A stretch of 64,000 nt of DNA from an uncultured Lachnospira sp. (GCA_910589305.1 CAJUTV010000004.1:150853-214852), one strand, 5' to 3'. Positions 34,662 to 44,120 are shown, numbered from the stretch's first letter. Numbers and translations: made by a program. Notes: generated by a model not told the origin, from the letters alone.

Positions 34662-36155
34662 ATGAGCAATTTGTGGGTTATAGGAGATTCTACTGTCAGC
34701 AAATTTGATGATAACTATTATTATCCTCGATTTGGTTATGGTACAAAATTACAAGAGTACTTAGACGATAAAATCAATGTAATCAATCTTGCATTGTCTG
34801 GCAGAAGCAGTTTAAGTTATGTAAAAGAGCCACAGTATCAACAGCTTTTAGATGGGATGCAAGCAGGAGATTATCTTTTGATAGGGTTTGGACATAATGA
34901 TGAAAAAGCTGAGGAGGACAGGCATACTTCTGGTTGTGGTTCCTATAAAGAAGAGGGAAGTTTTGCCCATTCTCTATATAGCCATTATATAGTAAAAGCA
35001 GAAAAAGTGGGGTGTCAGGTTCTATTATGTACGCCGATTGTGCGAAGGACAGACGATGGCATTTGGAAAGATGAGCAGCTTCATATAACAAAATCACAAA
35101 TAAAATTTAAGGGCGGCAATTATCCTGAAGCGGTTAAGTTACTAGGAAGAGAATTAAATATTCCTGTTATAGATATGACACAGATGACAAAAGAATTGTA
35201 CGATGCTATGGGAAGTGAAGAGACACGTTATTTACATGCGTGGCTTTCTAACAAAAAAGCAAGTGTAGATAATACGCATATTAATACATGGGGTGCAAGA
35301 GTAATTGCCTATATGTGTTTAAAGCGTTTAAAGGAATTACATATCAATGGATTGTCAGAACATATTATTAATTTGGAAAAAGATGCACCTTTGCCAGTAA
35401 AAGAAAAATATTTAACGTCAAATAGTCGATATATACCAGTTGTATACAATAATAATCTAAAAAAGAGTGTATTGTGGAAATCTGCAGGCATATGGAATGG
35501 GACGGTGTTTGGCGATATACCATCTAATTGGTGTAAGGAAGATTTTATATTAGAACCTATAAAAGGAAAGATTACTTGTAACGAAGTTATTGATGAAGGT
35601 AAACAAAGTTTTGAGTTAAGGGCAGCAGACCCAAAGATTCATATTGCTGTTAAGAATAATAGCGGTAAGATTTCAGAGGTTACGGACGGGATTGCTATGT
35701 ATTACACAAAAGTGCCTGCTATGTGCAATTTTAAATTGACAGCAACCGTTACAGTAAATGACTATTTTAGGAATAATCAGGTTTCTTTTGGTTTGATGGC
35801 AAGAGATGAGATGTATATTGATATGCAGATTGGTGAGTTGCTAGGCGATTATGTTGCAGCTGCACCGCTTTGGCTCACTAGAGAGTTTCCAATAAATTGC
35901 TTTGCAAGAAGGAGCGGAAAGCTGATACATGGCGGTGAATGTAAACATGTGTTAAAGCCAAAGACTCCAATCAAACTTTGTATTGAGTCAACAAATGATG
36001 GATATGCTTGTACATTTGGAGAGGAAGAGACCGTCACAGGAGGTTTTGATTTTAAGCTGACAAGTATTGACTCTGAATATATATATGTTGGTATGTTTGC
36101 TGCTAGAAATGCAGATGTTGTATTTTCGGATATTCATTTAGATGTTTATAAATAA
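34662..36155 (+). CDS. SGNH/CE12-like carbohydrate esterase
   Basis: Protein of 497 residues. The first block is GDSTVSKFDDNYYYPRFGYG (catalytic Ser), followed by GHND and, near residue 205, the catalytic DNTHINTWGA (Asp and His). This is the layout of rhamnogalacturonan acetylesterases (CE12). The C-terminal 220 residues are beta-rich, like DUF1349 or lectin-type domains. No signal peptide is visible at ATG 34662, so it may act on internalised oligosaccharides. The GAGAGG site lies 11 bases before the start. Confidence 0.78.
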   Translation: MSNLWVIGDSTVSKFDDNYYYPRFGYGTKLQEYLDDKINVINLALSGRSSLSYVKEPQYQQLLDGMQAGDYLLIGFGHNDEKAEEDRHTSGCGSYKEEGSFAHSLYSHYIVKAEKVGCQVLLCTPIVRRTDDGIWKDEQLHITKSQIKFKGGNYPEAVKLLGRELNIPVIDMTQMTKELYDAMGSEETRYLHAWLSNKKASVDNTHINTWGARVIAYMCLKRLKELHINGLSEHIINLEKDAPLPVKEKYLTSNSRYIPVVYNNNLKKSVLWKSAGIWNGTVFGDIPSNWCKEDFILEPIKGKITCNEVIDEGKQSFELRAADPKIHIAVKNNSGKISEVTDGIAMYYTKVPAMCNFKLTATVTVNDYFRNNQVSFGLMARDEMYIDMQIGELLGDYVAAAPLWLTREFPINCFARRSGKLIHGGECKHVLKPKTPIKLCIESTNDGYACTFGEEETVTGGFDFKLTSIDSEYIYVGMFAARNADVVFSDIHLDVYK

Positions 36156-36245
36156 CTGTAAAAGAATAAATTTTGTAGTATCTGATTTAAAATAAAAAAA
36201 TCTGTGTTGTCTTTTCAATGTATCTTAGAATGGGGATTACTTCTA

Positions 36246-36317
36246 AAAATCGCCTTTGCAACTCCTTTAGCAGTTTTTCTATTGTACAATTCCTATGCTA
36301 TGTTTTGGAACGGAGGA
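36246..36317 (+). promoter_or_regulatory. Shared leader element before the nitroreductase gene
   Basis: This stretch matches about 61 of 73 positions (one gap) with 57732-57804 upstream of clpC. It comprises a CAACTCCTTTAGCAGTTTTT stem-like segment, then AATTCC...GGAAC around CGGAGG. The T-run after CAG is terminator-like. The clpC version keeps a better paired stem. Confidence 0.6.
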
Positions 36318-36322
36318 TTATT

Positions 36323-36886
36323 ATGAAAATAAAAGAAATGGTTTTAAAAAATAGGTCTTACAGAAGATTTTTTCAGGAAAAAAAGATAACGACAGACCAG
36401 TTAAAAAATTTGATTGAAGTGGCACGATTAACGCCGTCAGCTGCCAATAGACAGCCATATAAGTTTAAGTTGATAAGTGATGAAACAATGAATGAAAAAA
36501 TATATTCATGTGTAAAGTGGGCTGGTTATTTAAAGGATTGGGACGGACCGCAAGAAGGAGAACGACCAACAGCATATATTGTTATGGCAGCACCTAATGC
36601 AGTGAGTGCCGAGTGCGATGCGGGGATACTTGGACAAACCATTCTTCTTGCTGCTGTAGAGATGGGGCTTGGCGGCTGTTTTATGGGCAGTATTGACAGA
36701 GAAAAAATAGCTCAATTCATTGGACTTTCATCGGAATATAAGGTTGTCTATGTGCTGGCTTTGGGCTATCCAAAAGAACAGATTGTAATTGATGATATAT
36801 CAGCAGATGGAGACATAAAATATTACAGAGATGAAAATGAAGTACATCATGTACCTAAAAAAGTGCTTGAGGATATTCTTTTGTAA
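36323..36886 (+). CDS. Nitroreductase family flavoprotein
   Basis: Protein of 187 residues. It opens with NRSYRRFFQ and has LTPSAANRQPYKF and ALGYP, hallmarks of the nitroreductase/FMN fold. The AGILGQTILLAAVEMGLGGC region lines the flavin pocket. It would reduce nitro or quinone-type substrates with NAD(P)H. The longer frame from 36218 reads through the leader repeat, so the ATG 36323 behind CGGAGG is used. The MBL gene follows after 40 bases. Confidence 0.85.
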   Translation: MKIKEMVLKNRSYRRFFQEKKITTDQLKNLIEVARLTPSAANRQPYKFKLISDETMNEKIYSCVKWAGYLKDWDGPQEGERPTAYIVMAAPNAVSAECDAGILGQTILLAAVEMGLGGCFMGSIDREKIAQFIGLSSEYKVVYVLALGYPKEQIVIDDISADGDIKYYRDENEVHHVPKKVLEDILL

Positions 36887-36926
36887 AATACAGTGGAGAT
36901 TGTCGAATCATAAATAGGAGGTGCCT

Positions 36927-38528
36927 ATGAGGCTTTTATTTCTTGGAGCAGACCATGAGGTGACAGGAAGTTGTCATTATTTACGTGTGTGTGGAAAACA
37001 TATTTTAATTGACTGTGGTATGGAACAAGGAAATGATGTGTATGAAAATCAGGAATTGCCAATACCATCGTCAGAGATTGATTTTGTATTTCTTACACAT
37101 GCGCATATTGACCATTCAGGATTGATTCCATTATTGTATACGAAAGGATTTCGTGGTAAAGTTTATTGTACCAAACCAACAAAAGATTTGTGTGAAATTA
37201 TGTTAAAAGACAGCGCACATATTCAAATGTTTGAGGCAGAATGGCGAAATCGTAAAGCGAAGCGTTCTAATGGAAGTTTAGAGCAATTTATTCCATTATA
37301 TGATATGGATGCCGCAGTCAATGTTATGAATCATTTTGTTGGCTGCCCTTATGACAGTGTGTTAGATATCAGTGAGGGAATAAGAATAAGATTTACTGAT
37401 GCAGGGCATTTATTAGGTTCTGCCAGTATTGAAGTATGGGCAGAAGAGGAAGAAAAGTCAAGCAAAATTGTGTTTTCTGGCGATATTGGCAATATTAATA
37501 AGCCCATTATCAAAGACCCTCAATATATCAAAGAAGCCGATTATGTGGTTATGGAATCAACATATGGAACCAGACAGCATGGAGGCACGCCAGATTATGT
37601 AAAGGAACTTGCAGCGATTTTTGACCGAACTTTTAAGCGGGGAGGAAATGTTGTTATACCATCGTTTGCGGTGGGAAGAACACAGGAATTATTATATTTT
37701 ATCCGAAAAATAAAAGAAGATAAGAGAATAGACCGAGATTTTGATGTATATCTTGACAGTCCATTAGCGATTGAATCAACCAATATTTTTAATAAAAATA
37801 TATTTGAATGTTTTGATGAAGATGCAATGAAGCTTATTAATGAAGGTATCAATCCGCTTACATTTCCGGGACTTCGATTGGCAACGACAGGGGAAGCCTC
37901 AAAACAGATTAATTTTGATAATAATCCAAAAGTTATTATATCAGCATCAGGAATGTGCGAGGCTGGCAGAATAAGGCATCATTTAAAACATAATTTATGG
38001 AGAAAAGAATGTACAATACTATTTGTGGGGTATCAAGCAAATGGTACAACAGGAAGGGCAATTTTAGAAGGAGCTTCTGAGATTAAACTGTTTGGGGAGC
38101 CCATACAAGTAAGCGCCGAGATTGCCCAGCTTGCAGGTGCGAGCGGTCATGCAGATAAAGATGGTTTAATTCGATGGATAGAGGCGTTTGAAGAAAAGCC
38201 AAAAAAGGTCTTTGTGGTGCATGGGGAAGACTCTGTATGCGATGAGTTTACACAGTGTCTGATTAAAGAACATGGATTTGATGCGGTTGCACCATATACA
38301 GGGGCTGTATATGATTTTACAGAAGAGCGATTTATTGTAGAAGGAAATAAGGAAAAGAAAACGAGAAGAACGGTTGCAGGCAAGCGAAATAAAGGTGTAT
38401 TTGCAAGGCTGTATGCGGCAGGTCAGCGCCTGTTGACGGTTATTAAACATAACGAGGGTGGAGCAAATAAAGATTTAGCAAAATTTGCCGACCAGATTAA
38501 TGCGTTGTGTGATAAATGGGATCGATAA
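36927..38528 (+). CDS. Beta-CASP metallo-beta-lactamase, predicted RNA-processing nuclease
   Basis: Protein of 533 residues. The lactamase core has HAHIDHSGLIPLLY, the beta-CASP domain has SFAVGRTQELLYF, and the RMMBL-type end has GHADKDG and VFVVHGEDSV. These motifs occur in bacterial and archaeal RNA nucleases related to CPSF73. About 60 residues after the RMMBL end are extra and basic. A metal-dependent RNA exonuclease or endonuclease role is inferred. AGGAGG precedes ATG 36927. The gene overlaps nothing and a lipid kinase follows 15 bases later. Confidence 0.88.
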   Translation: MRLLFLGADHEVTGSCHYLRVCGKHILIDCGMEQGNDVYENQELPIPSSEIDFVFLTHAHIDHSGLIPLLYTKGFRGKVYCTKPTKDLCEIMLKDSAHIQMFEAEWRNRKAKRSNGSLEQFIPLYDMDAAVNVMNHFVGCPYDSVLDISEGIRIRFTDAGHLLGSASIEVWAEEEEKSSKIVFSGDIGNINKPIIKDPQYIKEADYVVMESTYGTRQHGGTPDYVKELAAIFDRTFKRGGNVVIPSFAVGRTQELLYFIRKIKEDKRIDRDFDVYLDSPLAIESTNIFNKNIFECFDEDAMKLINEGINPLTFPGLRLATTGEASKQINFDNNPKVIISASGMCEAGRIRHHLKHNLWRKECTILFVGYQANGTTGRAILEGASEIKLFGEPIQVSAEIAQLAGASGHADKDGLIRWIEAFEEKPKKVFVVHGEDSVCDEFTQCLIKEHGFDAVAPYTGAVYDFTEERFIVEGNKEKKTRRTVAGKRNKGVFARLYAAGQRLLTVIKHNEGGANKDLAKFADQINALCDKWDR

Positions 38529-38543
38529 TTTTGGAGGAAAAAT

Positions 38544-39473
38544 ATGAAGAAGTTACTGTTTGTGTTTAATCCTCATTCAGGAAAGGCACAGATAAAGAAT
38601 AAGTTGTCATCAATTGTTCAAATATTTTGTGAGGCAGAATATGAACTTACCATATATTCAACAAGAGCTTCAAAAGATGGCTACCAATATATATTAAACA
38701 ATGGTGATAAATATGATATGATTGTATGCAGCGGTGGTGACGGCACGCTAAATGAGACCGTAGGGGCAGTGATGAAATTTGATAAAAGAATACCTATCGG
38801 TTATATTCCAAGCGGAAGTACAAATGATTTTGCCACAACACTTCATATTCCTAAAAATATGATAAAGGCAGCGGCGGCTATTACAGATGGAATAAAGTTT
38901 AGCTGTGATATAGGACTTATGAATGGAGAGCGAAATTTTAATTATATTGCTGCATTTGGAGCATTTACAAAAGTGTCTTATGAAACGTCACAACAATTAA
39001 AGAATATGTTAGGACATCAGGCTTATATTATAGAAGGTGTTAAAAGTTTAACAAGCTTGAAACCGCAGTATGTTAAAGTAAAAAGTGATGATATTATTAT
39101 TGAAGGTAATTTTATATATGGCATGGTAAGCAATACAGAATCAGTAGCTGGCGTTAAGGGAATTACTGGGTTTGGAATTGATTTGCAGGACGGATTGTTT
39201 GAGGTATTGCTTGTAAGGGAATTAAAAGGACCGTTAGATATACAAAGGCTTATCAATACAATTATTACACAAAAGTATGAAGAAGATGGTCTGGTCTGTT
39301 ATTTTAAAGCAAAACATATTGAATTTGAGAGTGGCATTGATATTAGTTGGACTTTAGATGGTGAATTTGGAGGCGATTATAAAAGTGCTTATTTTGATGT
39401 TATAGAAGGCGCCGTTGACTTTATCGTTCCAAACCAAGATACTGCTGAGGGCAAAGCAAAGAGCAAAGAATAG
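38544..39473 (+). CDS. Diacylglycerol/lipid kinase family protein
   Basis: Protein of 309 residues. It reads FVFNPHSGKAQI, then the ATP motif CSGGDGTLNETV and PSGSTNDFATTL, as in the DAGK catalytic domain (DgkB, YegS). It phosphorylates a lipid acceptor such as diacylglycerol. TGGAGG lies 7 bases before the ATG. It is 15 bases after the MBL stop and 28 bases before the next start, so the three genes form a likely operon. Confidence 0.9.
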   Translation: MKKLLFVFNPHSGKAQIKNKLSSIVQIFCEAEYELTIYSTRASKDGYQYILNNGDKYDMIVCSGGDGTLNETVGAVMKFDKRIPIGYIPSGSTNDFATTLHIPKNMIKAAAAITDGIKFSCDIGLMNGERNFNYIAAFGAFTKVSYETSQQLKNMLGHQAYIIEGVKSLTSLKPQYVKVKSDDIIIEGNFIYGMVSNTESVAGVKGITGFGIDLQDGLFEVLLVRELKGPLDIQRLINTIITQKYEEDGLVCYFKAKHIEFESGIDISWTLDGEFGGDYKSAYFDVIEGAVDFIVPNQDTAEGKAKSKE

Positions 39474-39501
39474 TAAAAGGCAGGTAAAAAAATTAATATT
39501 T

Positions 39502-41754
39502 ATGAAATGTATCATCTTAGCTGGAGGTTTTGGAGATTGCTTGTGGCCATTGTCAAGAAAAAATTATCCAAAGCAATTTATGAATATACATGAGGGACAT
39601 TCTCTGCTTCAAGACACGATTGTGCGCAATATGTCCTTTTGTGATGAGTTTATTATTGTGACAAATGAAGCTTATTCTAATATTATGACAGCGCAGTTAA
39701 AGCCTTTTCAAAGCTTGAAGTATCGTGTGATTTATGAGTCTTTGCAAGGCGGAACATTAGCTGCTGTAATGCTTGCAAGTATACTGTGCAATCAATCTGA
39801 AATTTTATTAGTAACGGTTTGTGATATTGTAACAGATGGTGAGGGGTACAAAGATACGGTGCTTCAGGCAAAAGAACTTGCAAGACAAGGAAAGATTGGC
39901 AATTTTGTCAATAAAGATACAAAAGAACCTTCAGGCATGTTTATCTGTATGAATGGTATTTTTTCTAATGCAGTTAAAAAAGTTGAAAATGATGTATATA
40001 TGATTTGCCGTCAAGCAGCAAGAAAGCTAAAGACAACAAATCGTTATTTACATGTTCCTATAAGGGTGATGGAACAGCTTACAAAGGTTGGTATTCAACA
40101 CAATTTATTTTCCAAAATCGATTTTGTTGTTCCTGTAAAAATGGATTTTGAATGGCATGATGTAGATACAGTGTTAGATATGTGTAAAGTTGTGCCAAAA
40201 GACAGCAGTTTGCGAAAAAATTGTATTCGATATCACTGTGAAGATGTTTGTATTTTAAATGAATCTAATAAAAAATTAATTGTTTCTAATGATGTCTGCA
40301 ATTTATCCATTATTAGTACAGAAGATGTTACCTATGTTACAGCAAATGATGCTATGGAACATATTAAAGATATTATGTCCGATTCAGGAGAACAATATCA
40401 AGGGTATTATGACAATGGCAGAATATCATATAGGTTGTGGGGAACACATGAAATTCTTAATTTATCAGAACACTACAAAGTAAAAAAAGTGACTATTTTT
40501 CCGGGCAGGAGTATGCGTACACATAAACATGTGCATCGGTTAGAACAGTGGTCTGTTGTAAAAGGAACGGCAACGATAACGATTGATGGTGTTTGTAAAG
40601 ATTATTCAAGGTCAGATAATGTCTGTGTGTCAATGGGGACACTTCATCGCGTGGAAAATCGTACAGATTCAGATGTTGTTATTATAGAAACAGGAATGGG
40701 TGACATTTTATCAGAAACGGATATATATAGTACAAGCGATATTGGTTCAACCAGTGAAACATTTGTACAAAATAAACCCGTTGTTCCTGATATTGTGCCG
40801 TTATTGCCAGCATTTAAGGATAATTTATGGGGAGGCACAAAGCTTCGCGATGTGTTTGGCAAGCAATGTGATTATGAAGTTATAGGGGAAAGCTGGGAAT
40901 TGTCAGCGCATCCAGATGGACAGTCTATAGTGGCTGATGGCAAGTATGAGGGGTTGTATTTTGGCGAATTTTTAGACCTTATTGGAAAAAATGTGATGGG
41001 GTGGAAATGTGATTCATTAGACCGATTTCCTATACTTATTAAATTTATTGATGCAAGACAAGATTTATCGATTCAAATTCACCCAGACGATGAGTATGCT
41101 CTTGAGAATGAGAACGAATTTGGAAAAAATGAGATGTGGTATATTGTGGACTGTGAACCAGAGTCTTATATATATTGCGGGCTTTCGCATAGTATATCAA
41201 AAGAAGAGATACGAAAACGCATTGAGAACAATACAATAACCGATGTGTTAAATAAAGTTTTAGTGCAGAAAGGAGATTGTGTGATGGTGCAGGCAGGAAC
41301 CATCCATGCAATTGGCGCAGGAATTTTAATATGCGAAATTCAGCAAAATTCAAATTGTACATATCGTATGTATGACTATGACAGAAAAGATAAGTTTGGC
41401 AATAGCAGAGAACTGCATGTTGAAAAAGCACTTGATGTAGTTGATGTACATACTTATACTATAGAAAAACAAAAAGAGATTCAAACAATAGGGGATAAGG
41501 GAAGTACATGCAGACAGCTTGTGTCCTGCAAATATTTTGTCTGTTATCAGTATTGCATTGTGGACAAGGTTCAAATTCTGGTTGATGAATCTTCGTTTAT
41601 ATCCGTTATTATTATTGATGGAACAGGTGAACTTTATATTGATGGAAGCGACAGCCGATGTGGATATAAGGCAGGAGATAGTTTTTTTGTCACGGCAGGG
41701 CATAAAACCGTTGTGATTGCAGGAAAGTGTGAGTGCATTGTGACAAGAGTTTAG
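39502..41754 (+). CDS. Nucleotidyltransferase - cupin - mannose-6-phosphate isomerase fusion
   Basis: Protein of 750 residues in three parts. Residues 1-260 resemble GDP-mannose pyrophosphorylase (ILAGGFGDCLWPLSRKNYPK), but the usual GTRLWPLSR has Asp-Cys in place of Thr-Arg, and the FVEKP-type motif is missing. Residues about 310-420 are a cupin (FPGRSMRTHKHVH). Residues 435-750 are type I phosphomannose isomerase: DNLWGG, IQIHPDDEYA and AGTIHAIGAG. It would link fructose-6-P and mannose-6-P; the first domain may not be active. The ATG 39502 has only a weak ribosome site, so coupling to the lipid kinase is likely. Confidence 0.8.
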   Translation: MKCIILAGGFGDCLWPLSRKNYPKQFMNIHEGHSLLQDTIVRNMSFCDEFIIVTNEAYSNIMTAQLKPFQSLKYRVIYESLQGGTLAAVMLASILCNQSEILLVTVCDIVTDGEGYKDTVLQAKELARQGKIGNFVNKDTKEPSGMFICMNGIFSNAVKKVENDVYMICRQAARKLKTTNRYLHVPIRVMEQLTKVGIQHNLFSKIDFVVPVKMDFEWHDVDTVLDMCKVVPKDSSLRKNCIRYHCEDVCILNESNKKLIVSNDVCNLSIISTEDVTYVTANDAMEHIKDIMSDSGEQYQGYYDNGRISYRLWGTHEILNLSEHYKVKKVTIFPGRSMRTHKHVHRLEQWSVVKGTATITIDGVCKDYSRSDNVCVSMGTLHRVENRTDSDVVIIETGMGDILSETDIYSTSDIGSTSETFVQNKPVVPDIVPLLPAFKDNLWGGTKLRDVFGKQCDYEVIGESWELSAHPDGQSIVADGKYEGLYFGEFLDLIGKNVMGWKCDSLDRFPILIKFIDARQDLSIQIHPDDEYALENENEFGKNEMWYIVDCEPESYIYCGLSHSISKEEIRKRIENNTITDVLNKVLVQKGDCVMVQAGTIHAIGAGILICEIQQNSNCTYRMYDYDRKDKFGNSRELHVEKALDVVDVHTYTIEKQKEIQTIGDKGSTCRQLVSCKYFVCYQYCIVDKVQILVDESSFISVIIIDGTGELYIDGSDSRCGYKAGDSFFVTAGHKTVVIAGKCECIVTRV

Positions 41755-41807
41755 ATAAAAAAAGAAACATAAACCACTATTTGCATAATAAAGAACATAA
41801 ATTAAAT

Positions 41808-42620
41808 TTAGAAGGTTTTTAAGAATTTTTTAAACTTTTTGGAAAATTGGATATTGGTATATGTTTCCATATATTTTGTAGGGTTTATATCCTCTAAATA
41901 ATTTTTTTCATAATGAATGGTTGTTTTATTTTGCAATGCATCGATTGCTTTGTTGTAAGCAATGGCAGCAGTAATTTCATTATGGTAGTCGCCAACAATG
42001 TAATTGCCATGAATATGTATAATTGTGCGATATGTAATAAATCCGTTTTTGTTTTGCTTTTTAACACCACGATAGCGGTTGACAACAACAACATTTTCAT
42101 AGCGATAATCGTTTTCATCATTATTTCTGAATATATAATCACATCCTTTGACAGAATGGCGATGTATGCCATATCGTGATAAAATGCTTATTTGCATACC
42201 AAAATCATTTACATAATAATAACCGCCTCTGCGAATAATTTTGTGTGTTGAATAGTAAAATAAATCGTCGGTATTAAATGTTAATATAGTGGTTGTATCC
42301 AAAAAATATAAAAAATATTTTTTACAAAGATAGATAGGTGTCTTTATATAGATATTATTGTCTCTATAATTAATAAGACAGATATATTTGTCAAAGGAAA
42401 TATGAAATTGTTTTTTGTCATATGAGGTAAGCTGTAAGTTAATGTTAATCCAGTGATTTGTACAATCCGAGACAATACTGCAAGCTTCCTTATATACGAG
42501 TGAGGCTTTTTGTATGTCATTAAAACTGCCAAGACTGATATGTTTATTTTTAAAAGTAAAAGAAACCCGATAATAGGTTGTTCCATCTTTTTTTGTTGTT
42601 ATGTAAACACCTGTTGGCAT
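41808..42620 (-). CDS. AP2/ERF-like DNA-binding protein with two AP2 blocks
   Basis: Protein of 270 residues. The first block (TGVYITTKKDGTTYYRVSF, GSFNDIQKASLVY) and the last (YRGVKKQNKNGFITYRTIIH, GDYHNEITAAIAYNK) both look like AP2 domains, known in bacteria from homing endonucleases. Between them GIHRHSVKGCDYIF and DYRYENVVVVNR may be the remnant of an HNH nuclease, without all the usual His/Asn residues. It is a lone gene between a mannose enzyme and tyrA. AAAGGGG lies 10 bases before ATG 42620. It could be a selfish nuclease or a domesticated regulator. Confidence 0.65.
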   Translation of the reverse strand: MPTGVYITTKKDGTTYYRVSFTFKNKHISLGSFNDIQKASLVYKEACSIVSDCTNHWININLQLTSYDKKQFHISFDKYICLINYRDNNIYIKTPIYLCKKYFLYFLDTTTILTFNTDDLFYYSTHKIIRRGGYYYVNDFGMQISILSRYGIHRHSVKGCDYIFRNNDENDYRYENVVVVNRYRGVKKQNKNGFITYRTIIHIHGNYIVGDYHNEITAAIAYNKAIDALQNKTTIHYEKNYLEDINPTKYMETYTNIQFSKKFKKFLKTF

Positions 42621-42650
42621 CGTTATTAAGCCCCTTTCTTGCAAATTTTA

Positions 42651-42682
42651 GTAGTTAAGCGGATAGTTACAATCCGCTTTGT
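42651..42682 (-). repeat. Repeat A core, inverted copy
   Basis: Read on the minus strand this is ACAAAGCGGATTGTAACTAT, then CCGCTTAACTAC, with a perfect AAGCGGAT/ATCCGCTT stem. It lies between the AP2 and tyrA genes and shares its core with repeat A at 4400 and 60311. Confidence 0.65.
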
Positions 42683-42749
42683 TATTTATTTATAACTTTA
42701 TTGTCGCTTTATAGTATCGCTTAAAAAATAAAAATTTTTTTAAATAAAA

Positions 42750-43631
42750 TTAAAATGTATTTCTGTAATCTCTGGCAATTTGAAATAATTGTCGTATGTA
42801 TTCATTATTGTCTGGATTATCTGTACAGATATGTTCGTCAATTTCTTGCAATAGATGAATATATTTCTTTAACAGCATGGATATTGCTGTTCCATTAGAA
42901 GCACAGATTTGTTCCCACATCTCTGGAGACGAGGCAGCAATGCGCGTGGTATCTTTAAATCCGCCAGCCGCCAACATGTGCATATGGTTGTCTGCATCAT
43001 CATTTTCACATACCATTTTAGATAGAGCTGCTGATATAAGATGAGGAAGGTGGCTTACAGAAGCAACACAGTAATCATGTTGTTTGTAATCCATAATAAT
43101 TGCATTGCATTGCATTTGCTCAACAAGCATTTTATAAGCAATGAGTTTGTTTTTATCAGTATTGTCAAAAGGTGTTATCACATAAGCTGCCCCTTTTAAT
43201 ATAGAGGCGTCAGCATGTTGATAACCGCTTTTTTCAGAACCTGCCATCGGGTGACCGCCAATAAAATGCTGCCTTAAGCCACAATCAATAGCGGCTTCAT
43301 GGATAATTGTTTTTACACTGCCAACATCTGTTATGATACAATCATTTTTGATAATATTTTTTAGTTTAGAAAAATAGGACGTAATAGTGACTACAGGTGT
43401 ACATAAAAAAATGTAATCACATTGATTAAAATGGTGGTCGAGAGTTGGAATGATTTTATCAATAGTGCCATCGTTTAACGCTTCATTTAATGGTGCAAGC
43501 GTTCGGCTTGTAGCAATGATTTGATATTCAGGATGCACGTTTTTCAGTGCTTTGGCTATAGAACCTGCAATAAGTCCAAACCCAATAAATCCTATGGTAA
43601 GTTTGCGGTTAAAAAAATCTGGTGAATCCAT
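42750..43631 (-). CDS. tyrA: Prephenate dehydrogenase
   Basis: Protein of 293 residues with the NAD(P) fold GFIGFGLIAGSIAKALK, and FLCTPVVTITSYF and GSVKTIIHEA; GGHPMAGSEKSGYQHADA is the TyrA substrate region. It oxidatively decarboxylates prephenate to 4-hydroxyphenylpyruvate on the way to tyrosine. There is no ACT domain or chorismate-mutase part. ATGGAG lies 6 bases before ATG 43631. Other aro genes are not in the window. Confidence 0.9.
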   Translation of the reverse strand: MDSPDFFNRKLTIGFIGFGLIAGSIAKALKNVHPEYQIIATSRTLAPLNEALNDGTIDKIIPTLDHHFNQCDYIFLCTPVVTITSYFSKLKNIIKNDCIITDVGSVKTIIHEAAIDCGLRQHFIGGHPMAGSEKSGYQHADASILKGAAYVITPFDNTDKNKLIAYKMLVEQMQCNAIIMDYKQHDYCVASVSHLPHLISAALSKMVCENDDADNHMHMLAAGGFKDTTRIAASSPEMWEQICASNGTAISMLLKKYIHLLQEIDEHICTDNPDNNEYIRQLFQIARDYRNTF

Positions 43632-43727
43632 GTCTGGCTCCATTCTGTTAAATTTATTTGTATATGATTGGTTTGTTTTATTCCTGCAAGAAATGAGCAA
43701 ATACCGTGCTTATATGAGCATTTGGCG

Positions 43728-43793
43728 AATGTCATAAGGGTCGAATACCTCATGACTTACGTATAACAAGATTCATGCTCTGTGGCTTGTTAT
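43728..43793. other. Structured intergenic stretch upstream of tyrA
   Basis: Two hairpins are visible: GTCAT...ATGAC (43728-43755) and ATAACAAG/CTTGTTAT (43763-43793). No ORF of note lies in 43632-43974. Their direction and function are unclear; they sit between tyrA (minus) and the peptide gene (plus). Confidence 0.35.
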
Positions 43794-43974
43794 GGGCATT
43801 TGACTGATGAAAGGAATAATATCATTTTGCTATGTAAACTTAAAATAAGTATATCAAAATCTTGGGGTGCTTGCAAGGTGTGGGATAAAACAATGGTGTA
43901 GATAGGTTTAAACTGCAAGAGGTGAAATTTAGATAGAGTATAGATTGTGATTGAATAAAAGTTATAGAAAAAAG

Positions 43975-44003
43975 TTGAAACTCTTATTTAATAATGATAG
44001 AAT
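43975..44003 (+). promoter_or_regulatory. Sigma-A-type promoter of the small-peptide element
   Basis: TTGAAA at 43975-43980, 17-base spacer and TAGAAT at 43998-44003. Transcription should begin near 44010, so the mRNA starts with the GGTACTACTAAGATGG segment that takes part in long-range pairing. Confidence 0.7.
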
Positions 44004-44035
44004 AATTTTAGGTACTACTAAGATGGTAGGCGGTT

Positions 44036-44114
44036 AGCCCTCTTTGGAGGGAATGTGACCCTCCGTTTACATAGAAAACTGTAAAGGAATCTTTAATTTC
44101 TTGAAAGGAGGGCT
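44036..44114 (+). promoter_or_regulatory. Ribosome-site-masking RNA switch in the peptide leader
   Basis: AGCCCTC (44036-44042) can pair with GAGGGCT (44108-44114) and CCCTCC (44059-44064) with GGAGGG (44107-44112), both covering the Shine-Dalgarno. CCCTCC can also pair locally with GGAGGG at 44046-44051. The AGCCC segment is also used in the long-range pairing with 44266-44279, so alternative states exist. Confidence 0.65.
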
Positions 44115-44120
44115 GAGCCA

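Noticed and set aside
41045..41431. Minus-strand ORF of 128 residues inside the mannose enzyme
   Set aside because: It lies entirely inside a well supported gene and resembles no family; it is a frame shadow.
43632..44120. Riboswitch upstream of the small peptide gene
   Set aside because: The leader pairings explain the structure, and no known riboswitch core was recognised.
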